Assembly: GCF_024139115.2 (NCBI RefSeq)
Contig: NC_085141.1
Span: 429,306,338-429,370,337 of the forward strand
Source: Armigeres subalbatus
Taxonomy: Eukaryota; Arthropoda; Insecta; Diptera; Culicidae
Direction of reading: 5' to 3'
DNA length: 64,000 bases
Below are positions 23,801 through 33,165 of this stretch, in pieces (the first letter of the stretch is position 1; each line of letters starts with the position of its first letter). The notes beneath the pieces were generated by a model, which ran no database searches, was not told where the DNA came from, and worked only from the letters and a program-made list of their open reading frames with translations. Made by a program: the position numbers and the translations under genes.

Positions 23801-25448
23801 TTTCCAAAAGAATTTCTAGTGAGAATCTCAAAAAAAACTAATGGAATGCCTCATGCCTCAATTTCTGATTGAATTTCAGAAAGAATTCCTAGATGTATTT
23901 GCTAAAGAACTCCTCAAGTTTACGAAAAAATGTCTGGAGGATTTCTCGTCGGAATTTCTGGATTAATTTCTTAGATAACACCTAGATGATGGCAATTCCC
24001 GAGGAATTCCTGAAGTATTGAAAAGAACATCCAAAAATGTTTTAGGGCAACATTTCAATGACAATTTCCAAAGTTTTCCAGTAAATTAAAATCATCTGCA
24101 TCTATAACTCAAAACCGCGAAAGCTGCTTCTAAATGTAATGAAAACCCTGGAATTTTTGAGTCGACACCCTGATAAGAGATAGTGCAGAGTTATTGTTGC
24201 TTTTGACTACTTGGCGTAATAACCAAAAGTAAGCAAGCCGTCTGGTGGGATAATTTTGGTTAGAGTTTCATTATAATGAAGTTTTACAACGATAAATTTA
24301 CCCAACCAGTGTATATTAGGCAAATGCTTGAGCCATATTCCATATTCAGGATAACTGGAAACTGTTTCAAAATTGTCAATCATAATCCTACGACTTCCAA
24401 ATAGTGTAAACAAGTGGTTTTGTACAGTGTGTCGGGAATTAGACCATTCGCTCAAGTAGTAATTAACACTATAACGTCTGCGAAAAAAGTTGAAATCTGA
24501 GAACTGCAGAGCGAACGCGATTCTGAATGTCACCTATGAAGTGGTATCGCATATCTTCCATTGCTTATCACCTATAAACTAATGAGTTCATAAAATGTTA
24601 TCAGACTGATTTCATTAGCGGAAGGTGGCTAAAGAAGATTCACCCACTCACTAATGGACAAGCCCGGTAGTCCTTACAATGTTTTGCCATTACGGTATAC
24701 CAAGATGAAGAGAATAGTTGAATAGTAGATATGGAGAGATTCATAGAGCTACTATGGAACTCTCCATCTTCAAACCAATCAATTTTAAAAAAAAGGCGGG
24801 ATCAGTCGTAACGTCATAATGTTAATATCTTTAAATTATTAATATTCATTATTTGTAGGTTCTTTGAATTGAATCCAGAATATCTGGGGTATTTTGACTT
24901 TTCTATGGATTATGGTGCAAAGGAGTTGAAAGATAATAAATCGCTGCATGCCCATGCGCTGAACGTGATGAACTTTTTTGGTAAGCTCAGCAAACGGACA
25001 ATATAACCGCATCAAAATACAGAAAAAAATTTGCCATTTCAGGAGCCATAATCGAATACGGACTAGATCATCCCATTATGTATAATAGCAGTCTCTCCAA
25101 AATGGTGATAAACCACAAAAGACATACGGTATCGAAACCCGATGTTGAGGTAGGTAATGTTTGTTGATCATGTAGTTTGTAGAAACGTATGTTTTATTGG
25201 AGTGCTAAACTGCGAATAGTCACGTTTTCATTAACACTCCATCTACACCGAGTGTACTACTGACTGACTTCAATTCTGAACGTGATCAGCAGCGTTAATG
25301 GCCGCATTATTTGTTCTATGAAACATATTCATTTCAGGTTGTTTGTGGTATAATCAAAGACTACTGTTTACAAACTCTGGGCCACTCTGACGAACTGGAA
25401 GATGCATTTACAGCATTGTTGAATAGTATCATAAAGGCATTCGATTAA
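17733..25448 (+). CDS. Intracellular globin, 4 exons
   Basis: Joined exons 17733-17848, 24859-24980, 25043-25149 and 25338-25448 give 151 aa, the normal length of a single-domain cytoplasmic globin. There is no signal peptide. Heme-pocket residues are in place: Trp22 (A12), Phe51 (CD1), His71 (E7, distal) and His104 (F8, proximal iron ligand). The expected role is reversible O2 binding or redox/NO chemistry inside cells, as for other insect globins. All splice sites are GT-AG with donors GTAAGT, GTAAGC and GTAGGT. Introns fall at B12 phase 2, E16 phase 1 and G7 phase 0. B12.2 and G7.0 are the ancestral globin positions. E16.1 is extra. The ATG has A at -3 and G at +4. Intron 1 (7010 bp) is filled with transposons. 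Which mosquito globin paralogue this is cannot be told here. Confidence 0.93.
18020..18112 (+). pseudogene. Retroelement gag-like fragment, part 1
   Basis: The frame reads RSVIVVKPKQSDQSSDDTRK, a style seen in ORF1/gag of insect retroelements (VVIKPK..., then a DP-containing linker). The frame is broken at 18113 by the pogo-like element and resumes in phase at 20238, where LDPKVH and FRNGKNGSIIVLC follow. It lies in globin intron 1. Confidence 0.6.
18113..20237. mobile_element. pogo/Tc1-like element, TA-flanked, no transposase
   Basis: TA|CAGGTTTACCTCGATTATAT on the left and ATAATCGAGGTATACCTG|TA on the right are inverted. The left end carries five near-tandem copies of CGATTATATGGAC (18122-18205); the right has two more. 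CAGG ends, TA duplication and 2.1-kb size fit Tc1/mariner (pogo). The interior has no long frame, so this copy is non-autonomous or decayed. It is inserted in the gag-like frame. Confidence 0.8.
20238..20988 (+). pseudogene. Retroelement gag-like fragment, part 2
   Basis: It continues the fragment ending at 18112. It includes VPRLKVLGMSDKYSSDDFID and YLKSQNEDI, resembling the P+LKVVGM...L...LKxQN segment before the zinc knuckles in many insect LINE or BEL gag proteins. It is interrupted by the SINE at 20498-20950. After the 24-bp duplication the frame runs three codons (VKV) to TAA. No zinc knuckle or RT follows. Confidence 0.6.
20498..20950 (+). repeat. tRNA-derived SINE with 24-bp target duplication
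   Basis: Pol III A box TGGTCTAGTGG (20511-20521) and B box GGTTCAATTCC (20555-20565). The tail is a run of AATGCT units (about 20928-20955). A 24-bp direct repeat flanks it (20474-20497 and 20951-20974), the hallmark of LINE-driven insertion. The body is about 450 bp and differs from Feilai. A partial relative lies at 4900-5150. Confidence 0.85.
21022..21115. mobile_element. Fragment of palindromic MITE (2794 family)
   Basis: One arm plus loop start: CCGTCTAAGACGAG, AGTACTCTCCATTTAATT and CAGATACGTATTTCGACCAC match 2794-2890. The second arm is missing. Confidence 0.75.
21116..22545. other. Globin intron sequence with repeat scraps
   Basis: No supported exon. A (CATCAT) run lies at 21829-21850. 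22010-22060 (GGCCGTAAGGACGCGGCCGACG...) resembles the tail half of a tRNA SINE. Minus-strand frames at 22153-22404 have no recognisable domain. Confidence 0.4.
22978..23243 (-). mobile_element. Non-autonomous Helitron
   Basis: On the minus strand it starts A|TCTTTCTTATATATAAAAATG and ends GGGTCGACTAG|T. The phrase GTATCCGCATAACTCGAAAAC on that strand is typical of insect Helitrons. It lies within the CAGGG element. The 72-codon plus-strand frame inside is incidental. Confidence 0.72.
23251..23555 (+). repeat. Feilai SINE, near intact
   Basis: Starts GGGGCCCTCCTTAGCCGTGCGG and contains a perfect B box GGTTCGATTCC (23316-23326) and an A box-like TAGCCGTGCGG. It then has the family's body (ATCATCGTGTTAGCCTCAT, TGGTAACTTGGCTTAGAAAC, TGCGAGGCGGCTCTGTCC) and a 3' (AAG)n tail. 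I recognise this as Feilai, the abundant Aedes tRNA-SINE. It is the main species clue in the window. Confidence 0.9.
24207..24533 (-). other. 108-codon frame of unknown status
   Basis: An open frame antisense in globin intron 1. Its composition looks protein-like (aromatic-rich, e.g. YPEYGIWLKHLPNIHWLGKF), but I recognise no domain, and the leading ATG context and splice partners are unclear. It could be a decayed transposon frame or chance. Confidence 0.15.
24859..24980 (+). CDS. Globin exon 2 (CD corner, helix E)
   Basis: The acceptor ATTTGTAG ends at 24858. It encodes FFELNPEYLGYFDF (Phe CD1) and HAHALNVMNFF with distal His E7. It ends after the first base of Gly80 (E16) at donor G|GTAAGC. 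Confidence 0.92.
25043..25149 (+). CDS. Globin exon 3 (helix F, proximal His)
   Basis: The acceptor CATTTCAG ends at 25042. It encodes GAIIEYGL..., then LSKMVINHKRHTVSKPDVE, with the F8 His in VINH. It ends in phase 0 at GAG|GTAGGT. The preceding intron is only 62 bp, a typical short insect intron. Confidence 0.92.
25338..25448 (+). CDS. Globin exon 4 (helices G-H)
   Basis: The acceptor CATTTCAG ends at 25337. It encodes VVCGIIKDYCLQTLG..., then LNSIIKAFD and TAA. The intron position (G7.0) is shared with vertebrate and most invertebrate globins. Confidence 0.92.
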   Translation, partial: VVCGIIKDYCLQTLGHSDELEDAFTALLNSIIKAFD

Positions 25449-25621
25449 TAATATTTCAAGTGCGGCTACTCTCAAATGAGTAGATACCTATAGTCTAATA
25501 TAGATACGTTACAGTTCATAACGAACCGATTCATTCATTGCGCGTTGATGTGTTGAATTATCGATGAATTACAAACGTTGAATTGTGCTATTCAACCTGC
25601 ATGTTTTGTTCAGAAGCGGCA

Positions 25622-25627
25622 AATAAA
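25622..25627 (+). terminator. Globin poly(A) signal AATAAA
   Basis: The first AATAAA after the globin stop codon, 174 nt downstream, giving a short 3' UTR of roughly 190-200 nt. Confidence 0.6.
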
Positions 25628-25872
25628 TATACGTAAATGATCACGTTAATGATGAAAGAAATTCCACAATGTGTATGATAAATTAATTACAAAAAACATA
25701 AATCAAACCACCTATCAGTGATGGTGTCTATTGTCGTGTATTGAAATTTAAATCAAAAGAAAAACAAAAGCCAATATTTGTATGTTATATTTTTATTTTT
25801 CTCGTACACCAAGAGATTTCGTAAAGGCTACAGGATCACTCCGAAAATAGTAATCAGGAAATCATTAAGCTC

Positions 25873-26050
25873 GTTTAGTGGAATGTCTTCACTTGTCGTA
25901 GGATGAGTTAGTTAGTACTCCATCCACTTCCACACTTTGTATTTTTTACAGATACCTATTTCGATATCAATAGACCATCTTCAGTGTCTCGTCAAAGATT
26001 ACAAAGTGGTAAAATTAAATGGAACAGTACTACCTCGTCCTACATCAAGG
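25873..26050. mobile_element. Diverged 2794-family MITE copy
   Basis: GTTTAGTGGAATGTCTTCACTTG, CAGATACCTATTTCGA, the CTTCAGTGTCTCG loop and AAATTAAATGGAACAGTACT follow the order of the family, with about 180 bp retained. Confidence 0.7.
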
Positions 26051-26630
26051 GAACCAATTGAACTGATCAATAGTATATATATATAGAGTATAGTAATATA
26101 ATATATATAGAGTATCGACTAGCTCAACGAACTGATGTGATGTCTATGTAGGTAAAGTATGCGCATGTGTAAATTTTGTAGACACACAATTTGAAACTTA
26201 GTAATAAGCTAAATCGGTTTGTCCAAGAAATCATAAAGTTCTTAAAGAAAGCAGGAACACCGTCTTCTACCAGAGGCCTTACAGACTGAACACATAAAAC
26301 CTAGCATGAGACAAAGGACAGGACACATAACACCTTAAAGTCTGGCGGAGTGAAAATCGTGAGCTTTGGCAACCAAGAAAAATCTTGTCTAATTATGGCA
26401 CCGCTTAAAAAAGTTCAAGCTTTCGCACGGCTATTCACTTTTGCAAGTTGCTTTCATAAAGTAAACAATGTTCTCATATTCTATTCGCGAAACTACAATT
26501 CCTGCTTTCGAAGATTTTGCTTGATTAGCCTACTGACTTTCTATTTATTTATTATATATTTTTTTTTATTTTGCAAAAAAAATATCTGCACTATCACAAT
26601 ACTCTTCAATAATTCAATCACATTTGAAGC
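26051..26630. other. Spacer, no gene
   Basis: AT-rich with a (TA)n-GAGTAT patch at 26080-26125. A 102-codon plus-strand frame (26350-26658) is Phe/Leu/Ser-rich, as expected of random AT-rich DNA. Confidence 0.4.
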
Positions 26631-26631
26631 G

Positions 26632-27081
26632 TCACGTTTGATTGGATCCCGTGAATGACAGTTCGATTGGTGACCTGTCAGTGGCTTCGCCAGACTTTAT
26701 GTCTAGTGACATTAATAACACCCAGTGGACAAGTGGAGATTTCATTCGATCACGAAAATTTTTCTCCTTAGTGGGAATCGAACCCACACTCCATAGCCAC
26801 GAAGTCCACATATGGGACGCCAGGGCTACCGTGAATGGAGTGTCGTTCAGGATCGTCTCTCCCAGTGCTTCATATGGCGAGACGAGTCGAAGGATGATAA
26901 ACAAGTCTTCGTTATGGACGTTGCCATCTTCGGATCCCCGTGTTTGCCAGTTTCAACAAGTTTGCAAAATATCTTAACGCAAAGCGATTCTCCTAACGAT
27001 CCTGTGTGGCTCCAAATGGCTGGAGTGAAATGCGATGACAGCAGCTCTTCGTCGGAGCGTGTGCACGCCTTCGAGATCTGA
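26632..27081 (-). repeat. tRNA-like SINE or repeat, minus strand
   Basis: On the minus strand GGAGTGTGGGTTCGATTCCC provides a perfect B box (GGTTCGATTCC, 26774-26784). Upstream of it on that strand is a tRNA-like GGTAGCCCTGGCGTCCC region. The segment is less AT-rich than its neighbours and carries overlapping incidental frames on both strands. Its limits are uncertain. Confidence 0.45.
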
Positions 27082-27950
27082 CAAGAAGAGGGTGAGTCAT
27101 GGCTTGCTGCTCACCGATTGACACGCTGAGGTGTTAATGTATAATCACACGCTGATGGTAACATACTCGAACCCCACATTCTCCTTCTTCTCTCATAAAA
27201 AAGACTTGCATAGTATAGTGATGAACTTTATTTTTAATTTATAAATCACTTTAATAAAGATTAAAAATAAAGACTTGCATAGGATGCAACTATTTTTTTA
27301 AAGCTATTTGCGCGAGACTACCTTAGTTCTCTATAAAACAGGGATAATCAAGTCTCCACGGGGATCAAGTCTCCCCACCTTCTCCTATCGTTTAAATGTT
27401 AAATTAAATAGATACCTAGTGTTACGATATTGATCTCTCAAGAAACATTATAGATTGCAGTAATAATATTAACATCTTATTCCGTTCATTTGATCCAACT
27501 TTCAGCCTCGTGTATAGTAAGTTGACATTCGACATATCGATGTTGAACTTCCGAACAACCGCCTAGAAAATTATATGTATCTAGAATTTAGCTGTGATAT
27601 TATACTTGAATGAGATATCATACTTAAGTTTTAGACTTATGTTAACTATTAATTAACAACTCCGAACTAATAGCTTTGTAAATGCTGGCAACTTTTTTTA
27701 ACTTCATGAATTTCGGATATCTGATCCAACAGGTAATTCCGCTATGAATACTATGTCAGAGAATTCCAAGTTTATCAAGATAATATATTTTGCCTTCCAA
27801 ACACCCCTTTTGTAGCATTCGATAGTTTTCCATATATCCAAGATTCCGTTAGAACTAGCTTATCTGGTTGCTCATGTAAACTGAAGCTGCCTAGTGTATA
27901 AATTTCTAACAATATTTATTTTAACCAAAATCTTCCAAGACTCAACATGG
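27082..27950. other. Intergenic, no gene
   Basis: AT-rich. GGGATAATCAAGTCTCCACGGGGATCAAGTCTCCCC at about 27340-27378 resembles GGGGATCAAGCCTCCC at 40101, probably scraps of a shared MITE. Nothing coding. Confidence 0.4.
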
Positions 27951-27959
27951 TATTTTCTA

Positions 27960-28165
27960 GATCGTAAAGCCTTTTCTCGACAGTCTCCCAGATGCACCTT
28001 GAGGTATTCCAAACCACAAACCATTTTACTATTTTTACGCGCCTTGTGATTTTCCAAACCACCACAATCAATTTTCCAGCAGTCTTCGAGACGCACTTTG
28101 TGATTTTCCTAACCACAATCCATTTACCAGCGGTCTTCGAGACGCGCTTTGTGAATTGCCAAATA
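27960..28165. repeat. Short tandem repeat, ~54-bp unit
   Basis: Three to four diverged copies of a unit containing CCAAACCACAA...CCATTTTCCAGC(A/G)GTCTTCGAGACGC(A/G)C and TTTGTGATTTTCC. The 54-bp period is a multiple of three, so open frames run through on both strands. I see no evidence that they are expressed. Confidence 0.7.
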
Positions 28166-28489
28166 TGGTTATTTGCAATCGATTTGAAGTTGATTAATTT
28201 TGTTGAAGCCAAATCTATTTTGGATGCGATATCACATAGCGGATAGAAAGCTTAGATCCTAACGATAATTTTCCTGTATTAATATCTAAAATTGGTTGAT
28301 TTTGTGGTGCGTTAGAAATAATTGAATGTTTAGAAAGTCATTAAGCGTTCCATAACCGTGGGGGTAGTTTACTAGACTACTAAAGTCCGCTTAAATGATT
28401 GAAAAATCTCACTTTTTATTTCAAAATTTGGGCTCAATGTTAGCTATATGTGCATGTATGTATGAACGATAGATATTTTTATTTATTTT

Positions 28490-29800
28490 TTTTATAGAAG
28501 GTAACGGAAATATGCTATCAGACACCTGGGGATGCGAACCCAGGTAGTGTGGGGTTGAGGTCACTACTCCCGACCCACTAAAACCAACTCCTTCTTCTTC
28601 AGTCACACCCCGGCCCGCAATTAAGCAATACATCGGGGGTGCGACTATTTGAGCATTGCGCCCTCTCCTTGACGCCTCTACTCTCCTTAACGTCCCATGC
28701 ACCACCTGTGCACATCGACACACTGGCACCAAATGTGCCCCAACACTCACCTGCCTGTGCTACGGGAATAACAGCAAGGAAATTGCAGGTACCTTGCAGG
28801 AGGCACCTCATGCTGATATCCCACAACACAGACAGTCCTCATTTAGGGTGGTATCCACTCCGTCCTGCAACAGGGTGGCACCACCTGTCTGCCAAGCCGG
28901 AGGCGACCCTAGGGCAGTGAATCCTATTCCTAATCCTATTCTTACCTCGGCTACGAGGCAGACCAATCACCCATCAACCCAGGCAGCGGTACCTCAGCAT
29001 CAGTCAGGAGGTAAAGGTATCTTACAGGAGATACCCCAGTCTGGTGCTTCGCTGTCCAGGTTGACCTCACTCAATGTAGTGGTTCTCTAGTCCTGCGCTA
29101 GAGAACCCTACTAGTCCACCCACCCAGAGAGGATGTGTACATGGCTGGTACCCTGGGCCCTGGTTGCTTAGCACCTTACCATGACAACAATCCCCCTGGC
29201 GTGGGTAGACCACTCATTTTACTGCCGAAGCAGTCCGCTCACTTCCCTGTTAAGCAGGGACCCTCACTGCGGGTTTGTGGGTACCACCCACTGTCACCCT
29301 ACTGACTAAGCAGCCACTCGATCAACCATCCTTACCGTGTGAGACTTACCCTTACATCCGAGAACTCACTCCGTGAGGATATTACCCCCATTCTCCTTGA
29401 GAGTAATACCCCTTGAGGCCCTTGCACTTGCACCACTTGTGCACTACTTGGGGGTGTGCGGGTACCACCCGCTGCCACCCACTTGCCGCCGAAGCAGTTC
29501 TCACTCTGTGGAACCTCCACAGGCTCCGTTAACTACCTGGCTAATTATTTCACTCCCCAGGTCATTCATCCCCTCGGCACGGGTCGCCTGATACCTTGGG
29601 ATTCGGGGTTAGGGGCTTGTATGCTTTAAGGGGCACACGGTCACTTGATAGGGTCTGCTTGCGGATACTTGTGGTTTTTGGAAGGGAATTAACAGAGCCT
29701 CCTGTTAACCCCACCACCTCCTATACAGAACCCCCTGACTCGCAGACAGCTGGGGAAGGGTCGTCAAGCCCTTGGACATAGTCCCTGCTGCCCCCGATAG
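28490..29800. repeat. GC-rich block of unknown nature, tRNA-like edge
   Basis: A sharply GC-richer island in AT-rich DNA, probably a transposed sequence. At its left edge, minus-strand GGTTCGCATCC (28530-28540) is a B box-like word with TGGTTTTAGTGGG about 50 nt upstream on that strand. Internal repeats include GGGTACCACCC(A/G)CTG at about 29280 and 29461. A 144-codon plus-strand frame (28656-29090) is rich in Pro, Thr, Gln and Cys but has no known domain. No terminal repeats found. Confidence 0.5.
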
Positions 29801-31460
29801 ATGTGAAATGAAGCAACTGTACGACACTATTACATATATACTTATACCAAAGCCGAGAACATTAAAAATGAAACTACTGTATGTAGGGGAACTGCTCCGT
29901 TTTCCATCTTACTGAGCATATATTCATCACATCACGAAACAAAGAAATACGACACTAATATCGTCGCTTCCTTTTGCTAACATGCGTGCTCACTGCTGAA
30001 AAAATCACAAAAATATAAAGACAAATCAAATACCTTTTCTTTGCTTTGTTTTTCATGGGATGAATATCCGAGCTATGAGATGAAGTCCAGGAGCAGTAAC
30101 CCTATAGGGTTATACTATGTGCTATGTTTTCAAAAATAATATTGAAACTAAATTAATTCTTATAAACAAACAATGCAGGCTCAAAGAATTCGCATAGTAA
30201 TGCCTCATTTCATTGCAAATGTTTACCAAAAATTGTAAGATGAAATTTACTCGTGTTTCTGATTGTGATCATTCATTGAATGTTTATTATCATGACATGA
30301 CAGCCTTTCTGCACATTCGTGCGCTTAGCCAACAGGAGGATTAAAAATGATTCACATTGAGTGCTTCATGTACTGCAAAGGTATGAATATTTGTCATGTC
30401 TTAAATCTAATATAGGATTTAGATTAAGATTAAGATTAGGACAAAAAATTGTCTACGCTTTTTATGGTCAAGCGAATTATAAAACTTGGAATGAAATAGT
30501 AGGATTCAATGTTGTAGCTTGGGTACCGATTAAAATACAGATTGAGCATTGCTACCGGGGCGCGTTGGTTGAACAATTCGTAAACTAGGAACAAAGAATA
30601 ATATATCTTTTGGTAGATATCTCACACTGTAATGCACTGACAAACTGCGCTATCAACAGATTGTTCACTTTAGCTATCACACTGAGGACGACCTAGTCTG
30701 GAATGTTAACCATTCGCATTCCATTGTTATCTTTACTACCGGTTTTGTTAGAATATATATACCCTCTGATAAACCTTAGCACAATGAGCTGTATCAAACG
30801 CCAAGTGCTTCTTGGGGATCTTGAACATTGTTTTCATCAACACGGTTGAGCCAAATCTGTATTATTTATAACGCAAAGGAATTTCGCCTCGGATACTGAT
30901 AAACGGGTAATCTGCAGTGACTATCGAATGATGCATATGCAAATAAACAACTGGATGTATCACATTCTAAAGCAACTGATTTCCAAAGGAATGGGCCGGT
31001 ATAGAAAATGTGATTTATTGATTGATATACATATATATGACTAATGAGTAGAATGGAATATTTCTAGGGCCAATGAAATGAAAATAAATATCCAGCTTCG
31101 TACCACGTGGTAAATCTGTACTCGCCAAGCTGCATTGTTCCTATGAAGGAATATTGCATGTGGTTGAGATTGGCGCACTTGAAATTTGGCATCGATGATT
31201 CAATTCAAGTAGTTTATACTTGATACGGAGTGGATAAAGGAATTTTTAAACGATCAACAACAAACAATTTTGTACTTCTTAGACTAGCTTCAATTTTTGA
31301 AAAAATAATGCCACCAAAAATCCACAGTTATACTCCAACTACATATATTTCAAAATTAAATGGCATATCGTTATCCTCTTACATTCTTGAAGCTATGGGA
31401 AATTGTATAGCCTCATTCTGGAGCTTTATGGCGATATTGGCAATGGATTCCTGCAACAAA
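29801..31460. other. Intergenic, no gene recognised
   Basis: AT-rich. Frames at 30361-30588 and 31230-31463 lack domains. The stretch just left of 31460 would be expected to hold the integrase core of the inverted Gypsy relic on the minus strand, but I could not recognise it. Confidence 0.4.
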
Positions 31461-31513
31461 TAATTATTTATACAATACAATATACAATATACAATAAATA
31501 ATTATTTATACAA
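31461..31513. repeat. Direct repeat at Gypsy inversion edge
   Basis: AATAATTATTTATACAAT occurs at about 31461-31478 and again at 31496-31513, separated by TACAATA-type repeats. The second copy abuts the first recognisable RNase H codons, so it marks the rearrangement boundary. Confidence 0.7.
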
Positions 31514-31514
31514 T

Positions 31515-32390
31515 TTATTAAAAAATAATGTGAAGTTTAACTGGGATGATAATTGCCAAAGAGCGTTTGAGGAGAGTAAAAAGCTGCTTGTAAGAACAGA
31601 TTTTTTGGAATTTTATGACCCAAAGAAACCTATGATTGTTATTTCGGATACATCCCCGTAGCTGGTGGATTGATAGCCCATATAGTTGACGGAGTGGAAA
31701 AGCCTATCAGTTTTACATCTTTTTCCTTAAATCCTGCTCAAAGAAAATACCCAATACTGCACTTGGAGGCCCTAGCACTGGTTTGCACCATAAAGAGATT
31801 TCATAAGTACCTATATGGACAAAAATTCACAATCTATACAGATCATAAGCCTTTGGTAGGCATTTTCGGCAAGGCGGGTAAAAGCTCGATTTTTGTTACA
31901 AGGCTACAACGTTTTATCTTAGAGTTATCTATTTATGATTATGATAATTTATAGACCTTCTCATAAAATGGGCAATGCAGACTTTTGTTCAAGGTTTCCA
32001 CTACAACAGGAGGTCCCTGAGGAGTTGGATACTGAAGTAATTAAAAGCATAAATTTTGGGAACAATATACCCATTGATTCGAAAATGGTAGCCGAGGGTA
32101 CTGAAAACGATGAATTTCTAAAAAAAACATTTAAAGGGTTTATGTTGAGCGGCTGGCCTGAAAGAGTAGACAAGCGATATGCTGATGTATTTGCAAATCA
32201 ACAGGATTTAGAGCAGAATACATACCTTGACAGAGTGATAATCCCATAGAAAAACCAAAAACGGGTGTTAGATTAATTGCACAACAACCATTCAGGAATA
32301 GTAAAAATGAAGCAGTTAGCGAGACGTATGGTTTACTGGTATGGAATCAACAGTGATATTGAAAGACCTGCATGCAGTTTGGTTGATAAA
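31515..32390 (+). pseudogene. Gypsy relic: RNase H and integrase zinc domain
   Basis: It begins with the RT/RNase H connector (VKFNWDDNCQRAFEESKKLL) and continues through YDPKKPMIVISD, then after a frameshift near 31660 GGLIAHIVDG, LHLEALALVCTIKRFHKYLY and YTDHKPL, the Ty3/Gypsy RNase H core. It then covers YRPSHKMGNADFCSRFP. After a stop at 32247 the integrase zinc-binding region (GIVKMKQLARRMVYWYGI, from about 32297) is recognisable. Frames are broken at least twice. RT of what looks like the same family lies directly to the right on the opposite strand. Confidence 0.82.
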
Positions 32391-32396
32391 TTTGGT

Positions 32397-33165
32397 ATGA
32401 ATTTGTGATAGTAGTTTATGAGACGTAAAAATGACTTCAACTCTGATTCGTTTTTTGGGGCCTTCGCCTTCTCTATTGTTAAAATTTTATCTTGGCATGG
32501 TTTTAGTCCGTCTTTACTAATCACATGGCCTAAATGAATTAACTCTGATACAAAAAAAATGCATTTGTCGAAATTTACCTTAATGTTGGTCTTAGATAAT
32601 TTATCTAAAACTAACATAAGCTTATTTGTGCATTCTTCTATTGTTTCTCCAGCTATCAAAACATCGTCCAAATAGCATGATACCTTTTCAATTCCCTCTA
32701 AAATTTTGTCCATAACTTGTTGAAAAATTGCCGCGCTTGAGGAGGCACCCTGTGGTAGTCTATTATAAGTATACAATCCTGTCATTGTGTTGATCACTAC
32801 AAATTTCTTGGACCTTTCCGTCAGCTCTAATTGTGTATAAGCCCCCTCTAAATCTAGAGCACAAAACACTTTACAACCAGAGAGTTTAGCAAAAATATCC
32901 TCCGTTGTAGGTAAGGGGTACGTATTAGGCACGATTGATTTGTTTATGGACACTTTACAATCAATTACTAGTCTAATGTCCCCATTTTTTTCATTACTAC
33001 GATAATCGGAGAAGCCCATTCGCTTGTGTCAATTGGCGTAATTACTTTTTCCTTCTCTAATTTATCTAGATAAAGTGCCACTCTGTCTATACGGAACGTC
33101 ATACGCTTTTTTAAAAATCGGGGTATCATCTCTCAGCACCAGTTCTGCCTTGAAATCCTTAATAG
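32397..33165 (-). pseudogene. Gypsy relic: reverse transcriptase
   Basis: The minus-strand RT domain contains TPIDTSEWASPIIVV (upstream frame), then GDIRLVIDCKVSINKS, LDLEGAYTQLEL, NRLPQGASSSAAIFQ, the catalytic SCYLDDVLIAG and LGHVISKDGLKPCQDK. It ends at INYYHKFIPNLSTKL. At least two frameshifts (near 33000 and 33100) separate the N-terminal part. The domain stops where the RNase H connector should follow. That connector is found on the + strand at 31515. Confidence 0.85.

Larger units (their letters stand above)
22546..24172. mobile_element. CAGGG-ended TIR element, ATAAG-flanked
   Basis: Inverted ends CAGGGTGTCGACT and AGTCGACACCCTG, flanked by ATAAG on both sides (22541-22545, 24173-24177). 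Next to each end lies CCCTGGAATTTTT/AAAATCAGGGAATTTT. The interior is degenerate GGAATTCCT-type sequence, with a Helitron and a Feilai SINE inserted. CAGGG ends resemble hAT elements, but hATs duplicate 8 bp and only 5 match here, so the superfamily is open. No transposase. Confidence 0.7.

Noticed and set aside
24207..24533. Antisense gene nested in globin intron 1, together with frames at 22153-22404
   Set aside because: The two frames are separated by a transposon and do not join in phase, and I recognise no domain. Kept only as a low-confidence open frame.
26632..27081. Overlapping ~90-110 codon frames as genes
   Set aside because: They coincide with a tRNA-like repeat on the minus strand and have no recognisable domain.
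27872..28246. Repeat protein encoded by the 54-bp tandem units
   Set aside because: Open frames exist on both strands only because the period is divisible by three. No start context, expression signal or known domain.
28656..29090. 144-codon frame as a host gene
   Set aside because: It lies in a GC-rich block where long frames arise easily. No domain, signal peptide or splice signals, and overlapping frames exist on both strands.
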